Origin: an uncultured Lachnospiraceae bacterium
GTDB taxonomy: Bacteria > Bacillota > Clostridia > Lachnospirales > Lachnospiraceae
Length of the DNA stretch: 64,000 bases
Direction of reading: 5' to 3'
Assembly (NCBI GenBank): GCA_934402055.1
Contig: CAKRTC010000003.1
Span: 1 to 64,000, forward strand
Position numbers and translations under genes: made by a program. The notes below the pieces were generated by a model that was given only the letters and a program-made list of their open reading frames with translations, was not told where the DNA came from and made no database searches. Below are positions 1-6,900 of the stretch, piece by piece (within the stretch, counting starts at the first letter, position 1; each line of letters begins with the position of its first letter).

Positions 1-61
1 TCAGCAACAATTTAATAAAGTTTGTGGTGATTTCTGTTAATTTGCACTTGACAAGAGGTCA

Positions 62-796
62 TTACATATCAGATTTAATATTTCCGCTTGAAGAATACGG
101 AGAGGTCTTACCGTTTCCACCTGCTATCTGACCCATGCCGTTTGCATAGAAAAGAGAAAGATCATATACATCTCCTCCCGTACCCCATACAGGTACAGAG
201 GTAGGCGACTGCTTATTCGTCGTATAGACCTGAGCCGTTTGCTGCGCTCCTCCCATGTTGGATGCCTTTATCCAGTCGGATGGGAAATTAGGGTTCGTTG
301 CTGCAAGAACATCTGTAAATTGCCCCTTCTCTGACTTTTCCGGTGAAGTTATTCCCATACCTGCATAGCGAAAGTTTACATAGTTATTCTCTCCTATATC
401 CCAAAGCGATTTATTGGTCCATGAACCGTATCTTTCCGTTCCGTCTATACTTGCTATCTTAACAAGGTACTGCGCTCCCGAATGCATGGATTCATAGCCG
501 GAATACCTGAAGGCTGCTGAACCTGCCTGAGAGCCGTAGCCTCCCTGAGCTCCCGGAAGCTTACCCGGTGTAAGAAAGGCTCTTCCGAGAGTATTTTTGT
601 TATGCGGAGATAAAGATGTCTGATAAGCTATATAGGCTTTTACTCCTCCGTTTTCATTAAGGTAATAAGTATCGCCGCCATTTGTAAGGACATCACCCTG
701 CTGCTTAAACTGTAAGGCATAAGAAGAAAGCGTATTGAGGATCAAGACGCTTAAAAATACAAAAAAGATCAGACTTTTATATACAGATTTTCTCAA
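62..796 (-). CDS. Secreted protein of unknown function
   Basis: A 244-residue protein that begins at a TTG codon with GGAG nine bases upstream. Residues 1-28 form a typical Sec signal peptide (short basic start, long Leu/Ile/Phe core, cut near SYA-LQ), so it is probably exported. The mature part is rich in Gly, Ser, Tyr and Asn, contains one stretch like a wall-binding repeat (GGDTYYLNENGGVKAY), and has no membrane segment or lipobox. I recognise no catalytic motif. It is divergent from the secreted protein at 988 and shares a 190-base intergenic region with it. Real gene: likely. Function: unknown. Confidence 0.6.
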   Translation of the reverse strand: MRKSVYKSLIFFVFLSVLILNTLSSYALQFKQQGDVLTNGGDTYYLNENGGVKAYIAYQTSLSPHNKNTLGRAFLTPGKLPGAQGGYGSQAGSAAFRYSGYESMHSGAQYLVKIASIDGTERYGSWTNKSLWDIGENNYVNFRYAGMGITSPEKSEKGQFTDVLAATNPNFPSDWIKASNMGGAQQTAQVYTTNKQSPTSVPVWGTGGDVYDLSLFYANGMGQIAGGNGKTSPYSSSGNIKSDM

Positions 797-925
797 TTTA
801 AGAGGCTCCGTTTTATTCTTTATAAATTATGTAGGTTTATACTTCTACAATCTAACCCATCTAAAGATTACTTCAAAAGCCCTTATTTTTCAAGCTTTCT
901 TTAGGTTTTCGTAAGCGTAAAGTCA

Positions 926-953
926 TTGTTTTTAGATTGTTTCGTGATATACT
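926..953 (+). promoter_or_regulatory. Promoter of the secreted protein at 988
   Basis: TTGTTT at 926-931 and TATACT at 948-953 are separated by 16 bases. The predicted start lies about 28 bases before the CGGAGG ribosome site that serves the gene at 988. Confidence 0.5.
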
Positions 954-987
954 TTTACAATAAATAAACACTTCGGAGGCTTCAATA

Positions 988-1875
988 ATGAAGATAAAGA
1001 GACTACTCATCCCGATAGCTGCGATAACGTTTTCACTCGTATCCGCTTTCTCAGCCTTTGCGGATTACACCATATCATATGAACTTAACGGAGCTACGGT
1101 AAATAAGACGTCAAGGATCTATACCTACCAGATGCTCCCGGAAAATCTTGGCAAAGTGTCTACCGCAAGGATAACCAACAATAACAGCGGCACATACACC
1201 GATTGGGAATACTTGAATTTTGATGAATTCAGTTATCCGGGCTGGCAGATTAGAAACGGCTACTTTTACTATCTAACAGATGTAAGCACATCACTTAAGA
1301 ACACCACTACACCCGACGGTTACAGAGTGGACGATAAGGGCAGATGGATAGACCAAAACGGTAATCCTATAAGTGACGGTTTTGGCGGAAACTTCCTTAA
1401 CACAAAGGAAAAGTATGCAGGAAAGTCTGATGCCGAGATATGGGCCTTACAGAAAAGCTTATTCAAAGAACTTGCAAAAAATCAGAAATATCCGTCAGGC
1501 ATCGGATACACAGATGAAGTACGTTCACGCGGAGACGATTCATTCCAGATGAGAAATCTTGTTTTTTACAGAAACCAGGAAGACTACAATGACCACAGAA
1601 CAAACTACTGCGATTTGATTTTACCATCATATATGGACCTAGATGCGATAAATGAAAAAGTCCTTAGAGCTTACTTAGGTGACGAGCTCGGTATTGAGAT
1701 GTTCAATTATCTCATAACAACAAGGATTCCATATTTTTCTGATGGCGATTATGAGCTTGATTTTAAGAACAAGTTCGACTTAAACAAGTTCAACGGCCGC
1801 ATGACCGACTACGGAAAGCATGTGACTACCAGCTACAGCGAGATAATGAACAGACTTACCATTACGGTATATTAA
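988..1875 (+). CDS. Secreted protein of unknown function
   Basis: A 295-residue protein with a clear signal peptide (MKIKRLL then a hydrophobic core, cut near AFA-DY). The start is supported by CGGAGG seven bases upstream. The exported part is rich in Tyr, Asn and Asp and contains a short RWIDQNGNPISDG stretch that resembles wall-binding repeats, but no repeat array and no enzyme motif that I recognise. A terminator hairpin follows at 1926, so it is a single-gene unit. It does not resemble its divergent neighbour in sequence; both look like lineage-specific exported proteins. Confidence 0.65.
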   Translation: MKIKRLLIPIAAITFSLVSAFSAFADYTISYELNGATVNKTSRIYTYQMLPENLGKVSTARITNNNSGTYTDWEYLNFDEFSYPGWQIRNGYFYYLTDVSTSLKNTTTPDGYRVDDKGRWIDQNGNPISDGFGGNFLNTKEKYAGKSDAEIWALQKSLFKELAKNQKYPSGIGYTDEVRSRGDDSFQMRNLVFYRNQEDYNDHRTNYCDLILPSYMDLDAINEKVLRAYLGDELGIEMFNYLITTRIPYFSDGDYELDFKNKFDLNKFNGRMTDYGKHVTTSYSEIMNRLTITVY

Positions 1876-1925
1876 GATTTTGCTTTTTACATTTTTCATT
1901 TTTCAATTTTTCTTATTCTCCGAAG

Positions 1926-1952
1926 AGGTCCCGTTTTATACGGGGCCTTTTC
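1926..1952 (+). terminator. Rho-independent terminator
   Basis: Nine-base stem AGGTCCCGT / ACGGGGCCT with one G-T pair, a five-base loop and a short T run. It lies 50 bases after the stop of the secreted protein gene. Confidence 0.7.
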
Positions 1953-1972
1953 AATGATTTTAAAGAGCAGGA

Positions 1973-2090
1973 ATCCCCCGACTTTAGTCGGTGCGTAGTT
2001 AACTTTGAACGGTAAGGATGTTCGCGGGGCACACGGCAGATGCACGATTGACTTCTACCCTGCTTTGGTCTACAATAAATAATAAGAAAA
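1973..2090 (-). pseudogene. Possible relic of the 3-prime end of an IS200/IS605 tnpB and its right-end hairpin
   Basis: On the minus strand an open frame reads VNRASAVCPANILTVQS and stops at 1999. It is followed at once by the hairpin CCGAC-TAAA-GTCGG and the sequence GGGGATTCC. A short hairpin with a GGGG/CCCC flank directly after tnpB is typical of IS200/IS605 right ends, where the omega RNA also ends. Nothing upstream encodes the TnpB catalytic domain, so at most the last fragment remains. This is a resemblance judged by eye. Confidence 0.3.
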
Positions 2091-2133
2091 CAGTTTTCGT
2101 TTTCTTCTTTAAGTAAAAATGGTTTATAAAAAT

Positions 2134-2162
2134 CTCTCGGGCAACCGGGAGGTTTTTATTTT
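2134..2162 (+). terminator. Rho-independent terminator
   Basis: CTCTCGG-GCAA-CCGGGAG stem-loop followed by GGTTTTTATTTTG. There is no clear gene just upstream, so it may end a short RNA starting near 2000-2090, or read-through from the secreted protein gene. A second A/T-rich hairpin (AAGAAAAC/GTTTTCTT) precedes it near 2083-2108. Confidence 0.55.
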
Positions 2163-2178
2163 GTAAAAAGAGCTTATC

Positions 2179-2207
2179 TTGACATTTCCACTCAAGAATG
2201 ATAATCT
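2179..2207 (+). promoter_or_regulatory. Candidate promoter of antisense RNA
   Basis: A perfect -35 TTGACA sits at 2179-2184. Either GATAAT (spacing 15) or TAATCT (spacing 17) can serve as the -10. No plus-strand coding gene follows. The predicted transcript runs antisense into the small peptide gene at 2250-2414. Confidence 0.4.
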
Positions 2208-2211
2208 CAAG

Positions 2212-2242
2212 ATAACAAAAGACGGCAGATTTCTCTGCCGCC
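2212..2242 (-). terminator. Terminator of the small peptide gene
   Basis: Read on the minus strand, CGGCAGA-GAAA-TCTGCCG is followed by TCTTTTG. It starts about eight bases after the stop of the 54-residue peptide gene, as expected for its own intrinsic terminator. Confidence 0.65.
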
Positions 2243-2320
2243 CAGAGGGTTATAATGATGTATCTACATCATTCTTCACCGACTCATCAGCTGCCGGCAA
2301 GCTATCTGATGAGTCTTTTC
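2212..2320 (+). ncRNA. Candidate antisense RNA antitoxin
   Basis: The interval between the TTGACA promoter and a plus-strand terminator would give an RNA of about 105-110 nucleotides. The terminator is GACTCATCAG at 2281-2290 paired with CTGATGAGTC at 2306-2315, then TTTTC. The RNA would be fully complementary to the 3-prime half and terminator of the peptide mRNA on the minus strand. Convergent overlap of this kind is the known arrangement of TxpA/RatA and BsrG/SR4 in Bacillus. The role is inferred from layout. Confidence 0.4.
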
Positions 2321-2414
2321 TAATGGTAGTCCTCATACTTATTAAAGAATTAGCAAGATCCACTAATTCCTTTATCAAAGATATGAGGGCTGCTATTAAG
2401 CTTAAGACTCCCAT
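2250..2414 (-). CDS. Small hydrophobic peptide, probable type I toxin
   Basis: A 54-residue peptide found by reading the minus strand. It has an ideal ribosome site (AAAGGAGG, eight bases before ATG) and a terminator directly after its TAA. Residues 1-27 form a hydrophobic/amphipathic helix (MGVLSLIAALISLIKELVDL, then ANSLISM). The tail, residues 28-54, is charged and Ser/Asp-rich. The N-terminus resembles type I toxins and phenol-soluble-modulin-like peptides in character, though I cannot name a family. The plus-strand reading of the same bases lacks a ribosome site and is rejected. A convergent antisense RNA candidate overlaps its 3-prime half, which is why I favour a type I toxin. A RelBE-type module lies next door. 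Confidence 0.6.
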   Translation of the reverse strand: MGVLSLIAALISLIKELVDLANSLISMRTTIRKDSSDSLPAADESVKNDVDTSL

Positions 2415-2541
2415 TTAAGGCTCCTCCTTTCTTAATAGTGACGCTTATGCGCCCGTGAACAACTCTTTATTAAGAGTCATTCAAAGACGCACAAGACGTC
2501 TAAGGAAGAACCTGCTGCCGTAGCTGACGTTTGTTTCTAAT

Positions 2542-2570
2542 AAAGTATTGCCTAAGATAACACTATGTAA
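2542..2570 (-). promoter_or_regulatory. Tentative promoter of the small peptide gene
   Basis: On the minus strand TTACAT (2570-2565) and TACTTT (2547-2542) are 17 bases apart. This would give a leader of about 120 nucleotides that contains an ACTCTT-AATA-AAGAGT hairpin and a weak TTAAG/CTTAA hairpin placing the ribosome site in its loop. Both hexamers are poor matches. I see no gene elsewhere in 2415-2768. Confidence 0.25.
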
Positions 2571-2601
2571 ATATACCTTATTAACCGCATTAAGTAAACG
2601 A

Positions 2602-2623
2602 TAAAAAAGAGCCTGCTCTTTTA
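2602..2623. terminator. Symmetric hairpin, possible bidirectional terminator
   Basis: AAAAGAGC-CT-GCTCTTTT is a near-perfect palindrome with A/T runs on both sides, located between the two toxin-antitoxin loci. The loop is too small for an ideal hairpin, so its function is uncertain. Confidence 0.3.
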
Positions 2624-2699
2624 GGCAAGCCCTTCATTAATATCTAAATTCTTTCTTTGAAATACCCCTTTTAAGTATAAACAATTTACTAAATTCAAT

Positions 2700-2742
2700 G
2701 ATATTCGATAATATTGATAATATCTCCATGCGGTGATACAAT
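2700..2742 (+). promoter_or_regulatory. Promoter and operator of the relBE-like module
   Basis: TTGATA at 2714-2719, 17 bases, then TACAAT at 2737-2742 make a strong promoter. An A/T-rich palindrome (GATATT at 2700 to AATATC ending at 2724) overlaps the -35 box. Such a layout fits the usual autorepression of type II modules by the antitoxin or the toxin-antitoxin complex. Confidence 0.6.
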
Positions 2743-2768
2743 GTACTACAGAAAAGAGGTGTTGATAT

Positions 2769-2990
2769 ATGAGTTTTTCTATCAGATTGTCTGCAGAGGA
2801 AAAGAGCCTTGCCGAAAGCTATGCAAAGCTTCATGCCATGTCTTTAGGTGAAGCTTTTAAAAAAGCCCTTTTTGAGAAAATTGAAGATGAGTATGATATT
2901 TCAATAGCAAATGAAGCTCATGCGGAGTATATAAACAGCGGCAAAAAAAGCCGTCCTATATCTGAGCTTTGGAAAGAGCTTGATTTATGA
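2769..2990 (+). CDS. RelB/DinJ-type antitoxin
   Basis: A 73-residue protein. The N-terminus (MSFSIRLSAEEKSLAESYAK) has the ribbon-helix-helix pattern of RelB/DUF6290-type antitoxins, which bind DNA as dimers. The C-terminal half ends in KSRPISELWKELDL and would wrap the toxin. AGAGGTG precedes the ATG. Its stop overlaps the toxin start (ATGA), which is typical of translational coupling in these modules. A strong promoter with an overlapping palindrome lies upstream. The family call is made from sequence pattern. Confidence 0.8.
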   Translation: MSFSIRLSAEEKSLAESYAKLHAMSLGEAFKKALFEKIEDEYDISIANEAHAEYINSGKKSRPISELWKELDL

Positions 2991-3253
2991 CATATGTAAT
3001 AACTACAACAGCAAGGTTTGACAAGGAATTTAAAAAGTTAGACCGATATACCCAGCGAATGATTAAAAGTTGGATAGAATACAATCTTGTTGACTGCTCC
3101 GATCCCAGGCAGCATGGTAAGGGATTAACCGCTAACCGGAGCGGTCAATGGCGATACCGCATAGGTGATTACCGCCTAATCTGCGAGATCAATGACAACG
3201 AACTTGTCATACTTGCCCTATCTGTAGGGCATAGACGTGAGATATACGGTTAA
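2987..3253 (+). CDS. RelE/ParE-family toxin
   Basis: An 88-residue protein of the RelE/YoeB/ParE fold. It begins TTTARFDKEFKKLDRYTQR and ends with the usual strand pattern QWRYRIGDYRLICEINDNELVILALSVGHR. The Arg-Tyr-Arg-x-Gly-Asp-Tyr-Arg stretch and the closing GHR are family hallmarks. RelE members cut mRNA in the ribosome and ParE members poison gyrase; the sequence read here fits the mRNA-interferase side better but does not prove it. It overlaps the antitoxin gene by four bases. Confidence 0.82.
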   Translation: MTYVITTTARFDKEFKKLDRYTQRMIKSWIEYNLVDCSDPRQHGKGLTANRSGQWRYRIGDYRLICEINDNELVILALSVGHRREIYG

Positions 3254-3270
3254 TAGTTATAAACCAAAAT

Positions 3271-3307
3271 ATACAGCCCTATTGCTGCAAGCAGCATATG
3301 GCTGTAT
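3271..3307. terminator. Compound hairpin between convergent genes
   Basis: ATACAGCC / GGCTGTAT arms (8 bp) enclose a second perfect stem, TGCTGC-AA-GCAGCA. It sits between the converging relE-like and ABC-F genes. Weak T runs exist on the minus-strand side only. Confidence 0.45.
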
Positions 3308-3339
3308 CTTCTGATTTAGCACTGCTAATCCCTATATGT

Positions 3340-4893
3340 TTATAGCTTCAAGCTCCAATCTTCGCAGTTCCATACGTCGGTGACGATGTCTTCATAGAAT
3401 TCGGGCTCGTGGCATATGAGTAATATGCTGCCTTTGTAGGCTTTGAGGGCTCGTTTTAATTCGTCTTTGGCGTCTACGTCTAAGTGGTTGGTCGGCTCGT
3501 CCAGGAGGAGCACATTGGTTTCGTGGTTGATGAGCTTGCAGAGGCGTACCTTTGCCTGTTCGCCTCCGCTAAGTACCTTCATGAGACTTTCTATGTGCTT
3601 GGTCATGAGCCCGCATTTTGCCAATGCGCTTCTTACCTCATACTGTGTAAATGACGGGAATTCAGACCACAGCTCATCTATGCAGGTGATATTGGTCTCG
3701 TATTTCTTCTCCTGCTCAAAGTATCCCGGATACAGATAATCTCCGAGTATGGATTTACCGCTTATAGGCTCTATATATCCCATGATGCTCTTAAGCAGGG
3801 TCGTCTTACCGATTCCGTTAGCTCCCACCATGGCTATCTTCTGTCCGCGTTCCATGGTAAGATTGAGCGGTCTTGAGAGCGGCTCGTCGTATCCTATGAC
3901 CAGATCCTTTGTCTCAAAGATATATTTGCCCGGTGTTCTTGCAAGCTTGAATTCAAACTCCGGCTTCGGCTTTTCTCCGGCAAGCTCTATAACCTCCATC
4001 TTATCGAGCTTCTTTTGTCTCGACATAGCCATATTTCTTGTTGATACTCTTGCCTTATTTCTTGCGACAAAGTCCTTGAGCTCGCTTATCTCCTGCTGCT
4101 GTTTCTTATATGCAGCCTCAAGCTGTGCCTTCTTGACCTCATATATACGCTCGAAATCATCATAATTGCCCACATACCTGGTAAGCACACCGTTTTCCAT
4201 ATGATATATCAGATTGACAACGCTGTTGAGGAACGGTATATCGTGAGAAATGAGTATAAAAGCATTTTCATAATCATTAAGATAACGCTTAAGCCACTCG
4301 ATGTGATTGGCATCGAGATAGTTTGTCGGCTCGTCCAGCAGCAATATGTCCGGCTTCTCAAGCAGGAGCTTTGCCAGGAGTATCTTGGTTCTCTGTCCTC
4401 CCGAAAGCTCTGTCACATCGCGATCGAGTCCCAGATCGTTTAAGCCGAGTGCTCTTGCAACCTCCTCTACCTTGGTGTCTATCATGTAGAAGTCATGCGC
4501 CTCAAGCATCTCCTGTATCTCACCGACCTCTTCCATGAGTACCGGCATTTCCTCGTCGCTTGCCTCTCCCATCTTGGTGTAGATCTCTATGGTTTTAGCT
4601 TCAAGCTCAAAGAGATGATTGTATGCACTGCGGAGTACATCGCCTATGCTCATACCCTTTTCAAGCACAGCATGCTGATCAAGATATCCGACATGAACAT
4701 TTTTAGCCCACTCTATCTTACCCTCATCCGGATGAAGCTTGCCTGTTATTATGTTCATAAAAGTGGATTTACCCTCACCGTTTGCACCGATGAGTCCGAC
4801 ATGCTCACCCTTAAGCAATCTGAAGGACACGTCCTTCATGAGTGTTCTGTCACCGAAACCGTGATTGACATTTTCTACGTTTAATATGCTCAT
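3340..4893 (-). CDS. ABC-F family ATPase (YkpA/YbiT-like)
   Basis: A 517-residue soluble protein with two ABC ATPase domains and no membrane segment. The first Walker A is GANGEGKS (about residues 36-43) and the second GANGIGKT. Signatures are LSGGQ and LSGGE, each followed by LLLDEPTN. A charged linker of about 80 residues between the domains matches the P-site tRNA-interaction motif of ABC-F proteins. These act on the ribosome (translation rescue or, in some cases, antibiotic protection) and do not transport. The linker length fits the housekeeping YkpA/YbiT group, so resistance is not implied. It is a separate unit downstream of the importer genes. Confidence 0.85.
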   Translation of the reverse strand: MSILNVENVNHGFGDRTLMKDVSFRLLKGEHVGLIGANGEGKSTFMNIITGKLHPDEGKIEWAKNVHVGYLDQHAVLEKGMSIGDVLRSAYNHLFELEAKTIEIYTKMGEASDEEMPVLMEEVGEIQEMLEAHDFYMIDTKVEEVARALGLNDLGLDRDVTELSGGQRTKILLAKLLLEKPDILLLDEPTNYLDANHIEWLKRYLNDYENAFILISHDIPFLNSVVNLIYHMENGVLTRYVGNYDDFERIYEVKKAQLEAAYKKQQQEISELKDFVARNKARVSTRNMAMSRQKKLDKMEVIELAGEKPKPEFEFKLARTPGKYIFETKDLVIGYDEPLSRPLNLTMERGQKIAMVGANGIGKTTLLKSIMGYIEPISGKSILGDYLYPGYFEQEKKYETNITCIDELWSEFPSFTQYEVRSALAKCGLMTKHIESLMKVLSGGEQAKVRLCKLINHETNVLLLDEPTNHLDVDAKDELKRALKAYKGSILLICHEPEFYEDIVTDVWNCEDWSLKL

Positions 4894-4942
4894 ATTTTAT
4901 CTTGTGTGATCATTATGAAGACACTCGATCACATTTCCTTTC

Positions 4943-5899
4943 TTATAATTGCGAATGTCTCTTGCTCAGCTCTCCTCTCAGACTGTTGCCGAGACTTGTA
5001 ATACATAGCAGCGTTACAGCCAGAAATGCTCCCGGTATAACTATTATCCACCACGAATCCGTCATAAGTGCTTTCTCGGACAATGAAAGCATACTGCCCC
5101 AGGATATCTGCTCAAGCGGCAGTCCCATACCAAGAAAGCTCAATGTCGATTCGGAAGCTATGGCGCTTCTTATGCTCATAACTATCATAAACATCAGTGA
5201 CGGAATAAAGTTTGGCGCAAGATGCTTAAACAGCACATAGAAAAAACCGCCTCCCATGCTCCTTGCCGCAATAACATACTCGGTATCTCTAAGCTGTCTC
5301 ACCTCTGTACGTATAAGCTTTGCCATATTCATCCAGTTCATTGCGCCTATAACTACCGAGAGGCTTATGACATTTGCGGCTCCCATCATTGCCTGCAGCA
5401 TTATCGCAAGCGGCAGCGATGGGATGCTGAGTATTATATCTGTTATTCTCATTATCACCGCATCCATGCAATCAGAGGAGCTTCCGCTTAACGCTCCTAT
5501 AGTAACGGCGATCAAAGTACTTATCAATGCAGAAACTATACCTATAAAAAGTGATATCCTGCCGCCGTACCAGATCATAGAATAAATATCACGTCCCATA
5601 GTATCCGTACCGAAGATATATCCGGCACATGGCGCCAGATCAAGCTTGCTAAGATCCATGTAGCTCGGATCTCTTGTAGTGATAAGATCACTGAAAATGC
5701 AGCCTGCGATAATGATTGCAAGTATGACCGCTGCCGCGAGCGGAGCCTTTCGCCCGAGTCTGCTTTTGATCACAGGCTTGTTTTCGGATCTGTTTTTAAA
5801 CAGAATAACAAGTCCCGATTCTTTTTTTAACAGAACTTTAGGTCTGACAGAGTTTTTGGACTGTGATTTATGTACGATTTTGTTTTTTAAGCTACTCAC
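4943..5899 (-). CDS. Family 5 ABC importer permease (DppC/OppC type)
   Basis: A 318-residue inner-membrane permease. After a basic cytoplasmic N-terminus of about 50 residues there is one TM segment, then the conserved DppC/OppC layout FGTDTMGRDIYSMIWYGGRISL, and about five more TM segments. The EAA-loop region (EYVIAARSMGGGFFYVLFKHLAPN) contacts the ATPase. Its start overlaps the preceding permease gene by four bases, and it is the last gene of the importer operon. The long basic tail before the first TM is slightly unusual. Confidence 0.87.
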   Translation of the reverse strand: MSSLKNKIVHKSQSKNSVRPKVLLKKESGLVILFKNRSENKPVIKSRLGRKAPLAAAVILAIIIAGCIFSDLITTRDPSYMDLSKLDLAPCAGYIFGTDTMGRDIYSMIWYGGRISLFIGIVSALISTLIAVTIGALSGSSSDCMDAVIMRITDIILSIPSLPLAIMLQAMMGAANVISLSVVIGAMNWMNMAKLIRTEVRQLRDTEYVIAARSMGGGFFYVLFKHLAPNFIPSLMFMIVMSIRSAIASESTLSFLGMGLPLEQISWGSMLSLSEKALMTDSWWIIVIPGAFLAVTLLCITSLGNSLRGELSKRHSQL

Positions 5900-6900
5900 A
5901 GCTCGTCCACCTCCTCATCCTCGGTGAACCGCATGCTTTTTCTTAATCTCGGATCGATTCGTTCATTAATAAACTTAGCCAGCTCTCCGCAGACTATGAC
6001 CGCAGCACCTGTCATGATACATAAAAGCATCAGCAGATTGTAATCCTTGTAACGTGCACTCTCATATATAAGTGTACCGAGTCCCGGATAAGCAAAAACT
6101 CTCTCTACTATATAGGTGCCTCCGATTATATGCGGAACCGCAACCGCCATAATACTAAGATATGACGGCATAATATTTCTTAAACAATGCCTTGTTATGA
6201 TCTGAGCCTTGCTTAGCCCCTTTGCTCTCGCACATAGCACATAATCAGCTCTGAATTCGCTTACAAGCTTATTCCTTACCATATACGAATAATACCAGAG
6301 ATGATCTATAACTACCACCGACAGCGGCATTATCAGATGCCTTATCCTATCCGCTATATCTCCGCCTCCTATAGAATAAGCTCCGGAGCTCGGAAGCACT
6401 CTGAGTGTCACCGCAAATATCAATATAAATATCAGCGACAGCCAGAACTCAGGAATACAGCCGAGAACCGTTCCGAAGGTACAAATAATTCTGTCGGTAA
6501 GCTTGTCCTCATGCCATGCACAAAAGCAGCCGAGTATCAAGGCTCCGAAAAATATAATAATAAATCCCATACCTCCGAGTATAAGCGTATTTCCTATGCG
6601 ATCTGATATAAGCTCGGTCACCGGTATCTTGTATTTGTAGGATATGCCGAAATCGCCCTGCAATACATGCTGCAGCCATCTTATATACTGCACCGGTATC
6701 GGCTGATCAAGCCCCAACTTTGACAAAGCAAGGCTTCGCTCCTCGGCTGTCAGCTTCTGCGCCCTTTCCCCGAAATATGAAACCAGCGGATCTCCCGGAG
6801 CAAGCCTTGAGATATAAAAAACAATGAGCGATAACAAGGCTATGCTCAAAAGTGTTATCAATATCCTCTTTATTAACTTTATAAGCTTTTGTTTATGCAA
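5896..6900 (-). CDS. Family 5 ABC importer permease (DppB/OppB type)
   Basis: A 334-residue permease of the DppB/OppB family: an N-terminal TM segment, the SRLAPGDPLVSYFG motif typical of the family, five further TM segments and an EAA loop (DYVLCARAKGLSKAQIITRHCLRN). It overlaps the ATPase gene by eight bases and the next permease by four, so the two permeases and the ATPase are translated as a coupled unit. It would pair with the DppC-type protein to form the channel. Confidence 0.88.
   Translation of the reverse strand: MHKQKLIKLIKRILITLLSIALLSLIVFYISRLAPGDPLVSYFGERAQKLTAEERSLALSKLGLDQPIPVQYIRWLQHVLQGDFGISYKYKIPVTELISDRIGNTLILGGMGFIIIFFGALILGCFCAWHEDKLTDRIICTFGTVLGCIPEFWLSLIFILIFAVTLRVLPSSGAYSIGGGDIADRIRHLIMPLSVVVIDHLWYYSYMVRNKLVSEFRADYVLCARAKGLSKAQIITRHCLRNIMPSYLSIMAVAVPHIIGGTYIVERVFAYPGLGTLIYESARYKDYNLLMLLCIMTGAAVIVCGELAKFINERIDPRLRKSMRFTEDEEVDEL

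Noticed and set aside
2179..2418. A 79-residue plus-strand frame starting at TTG
   Set aside because: No ribosome site, and it runs antisense to a minus-strand gene with an ideal ribosome site and terminator. Its TTG is part of the -35 box TTGACA.
3340..4893. ABC-F protein as an antibiotic resistance factor
   Set aside because: Linker and overall pattern fit the housekeeping YkpA/YbiT group, with no resistance context.
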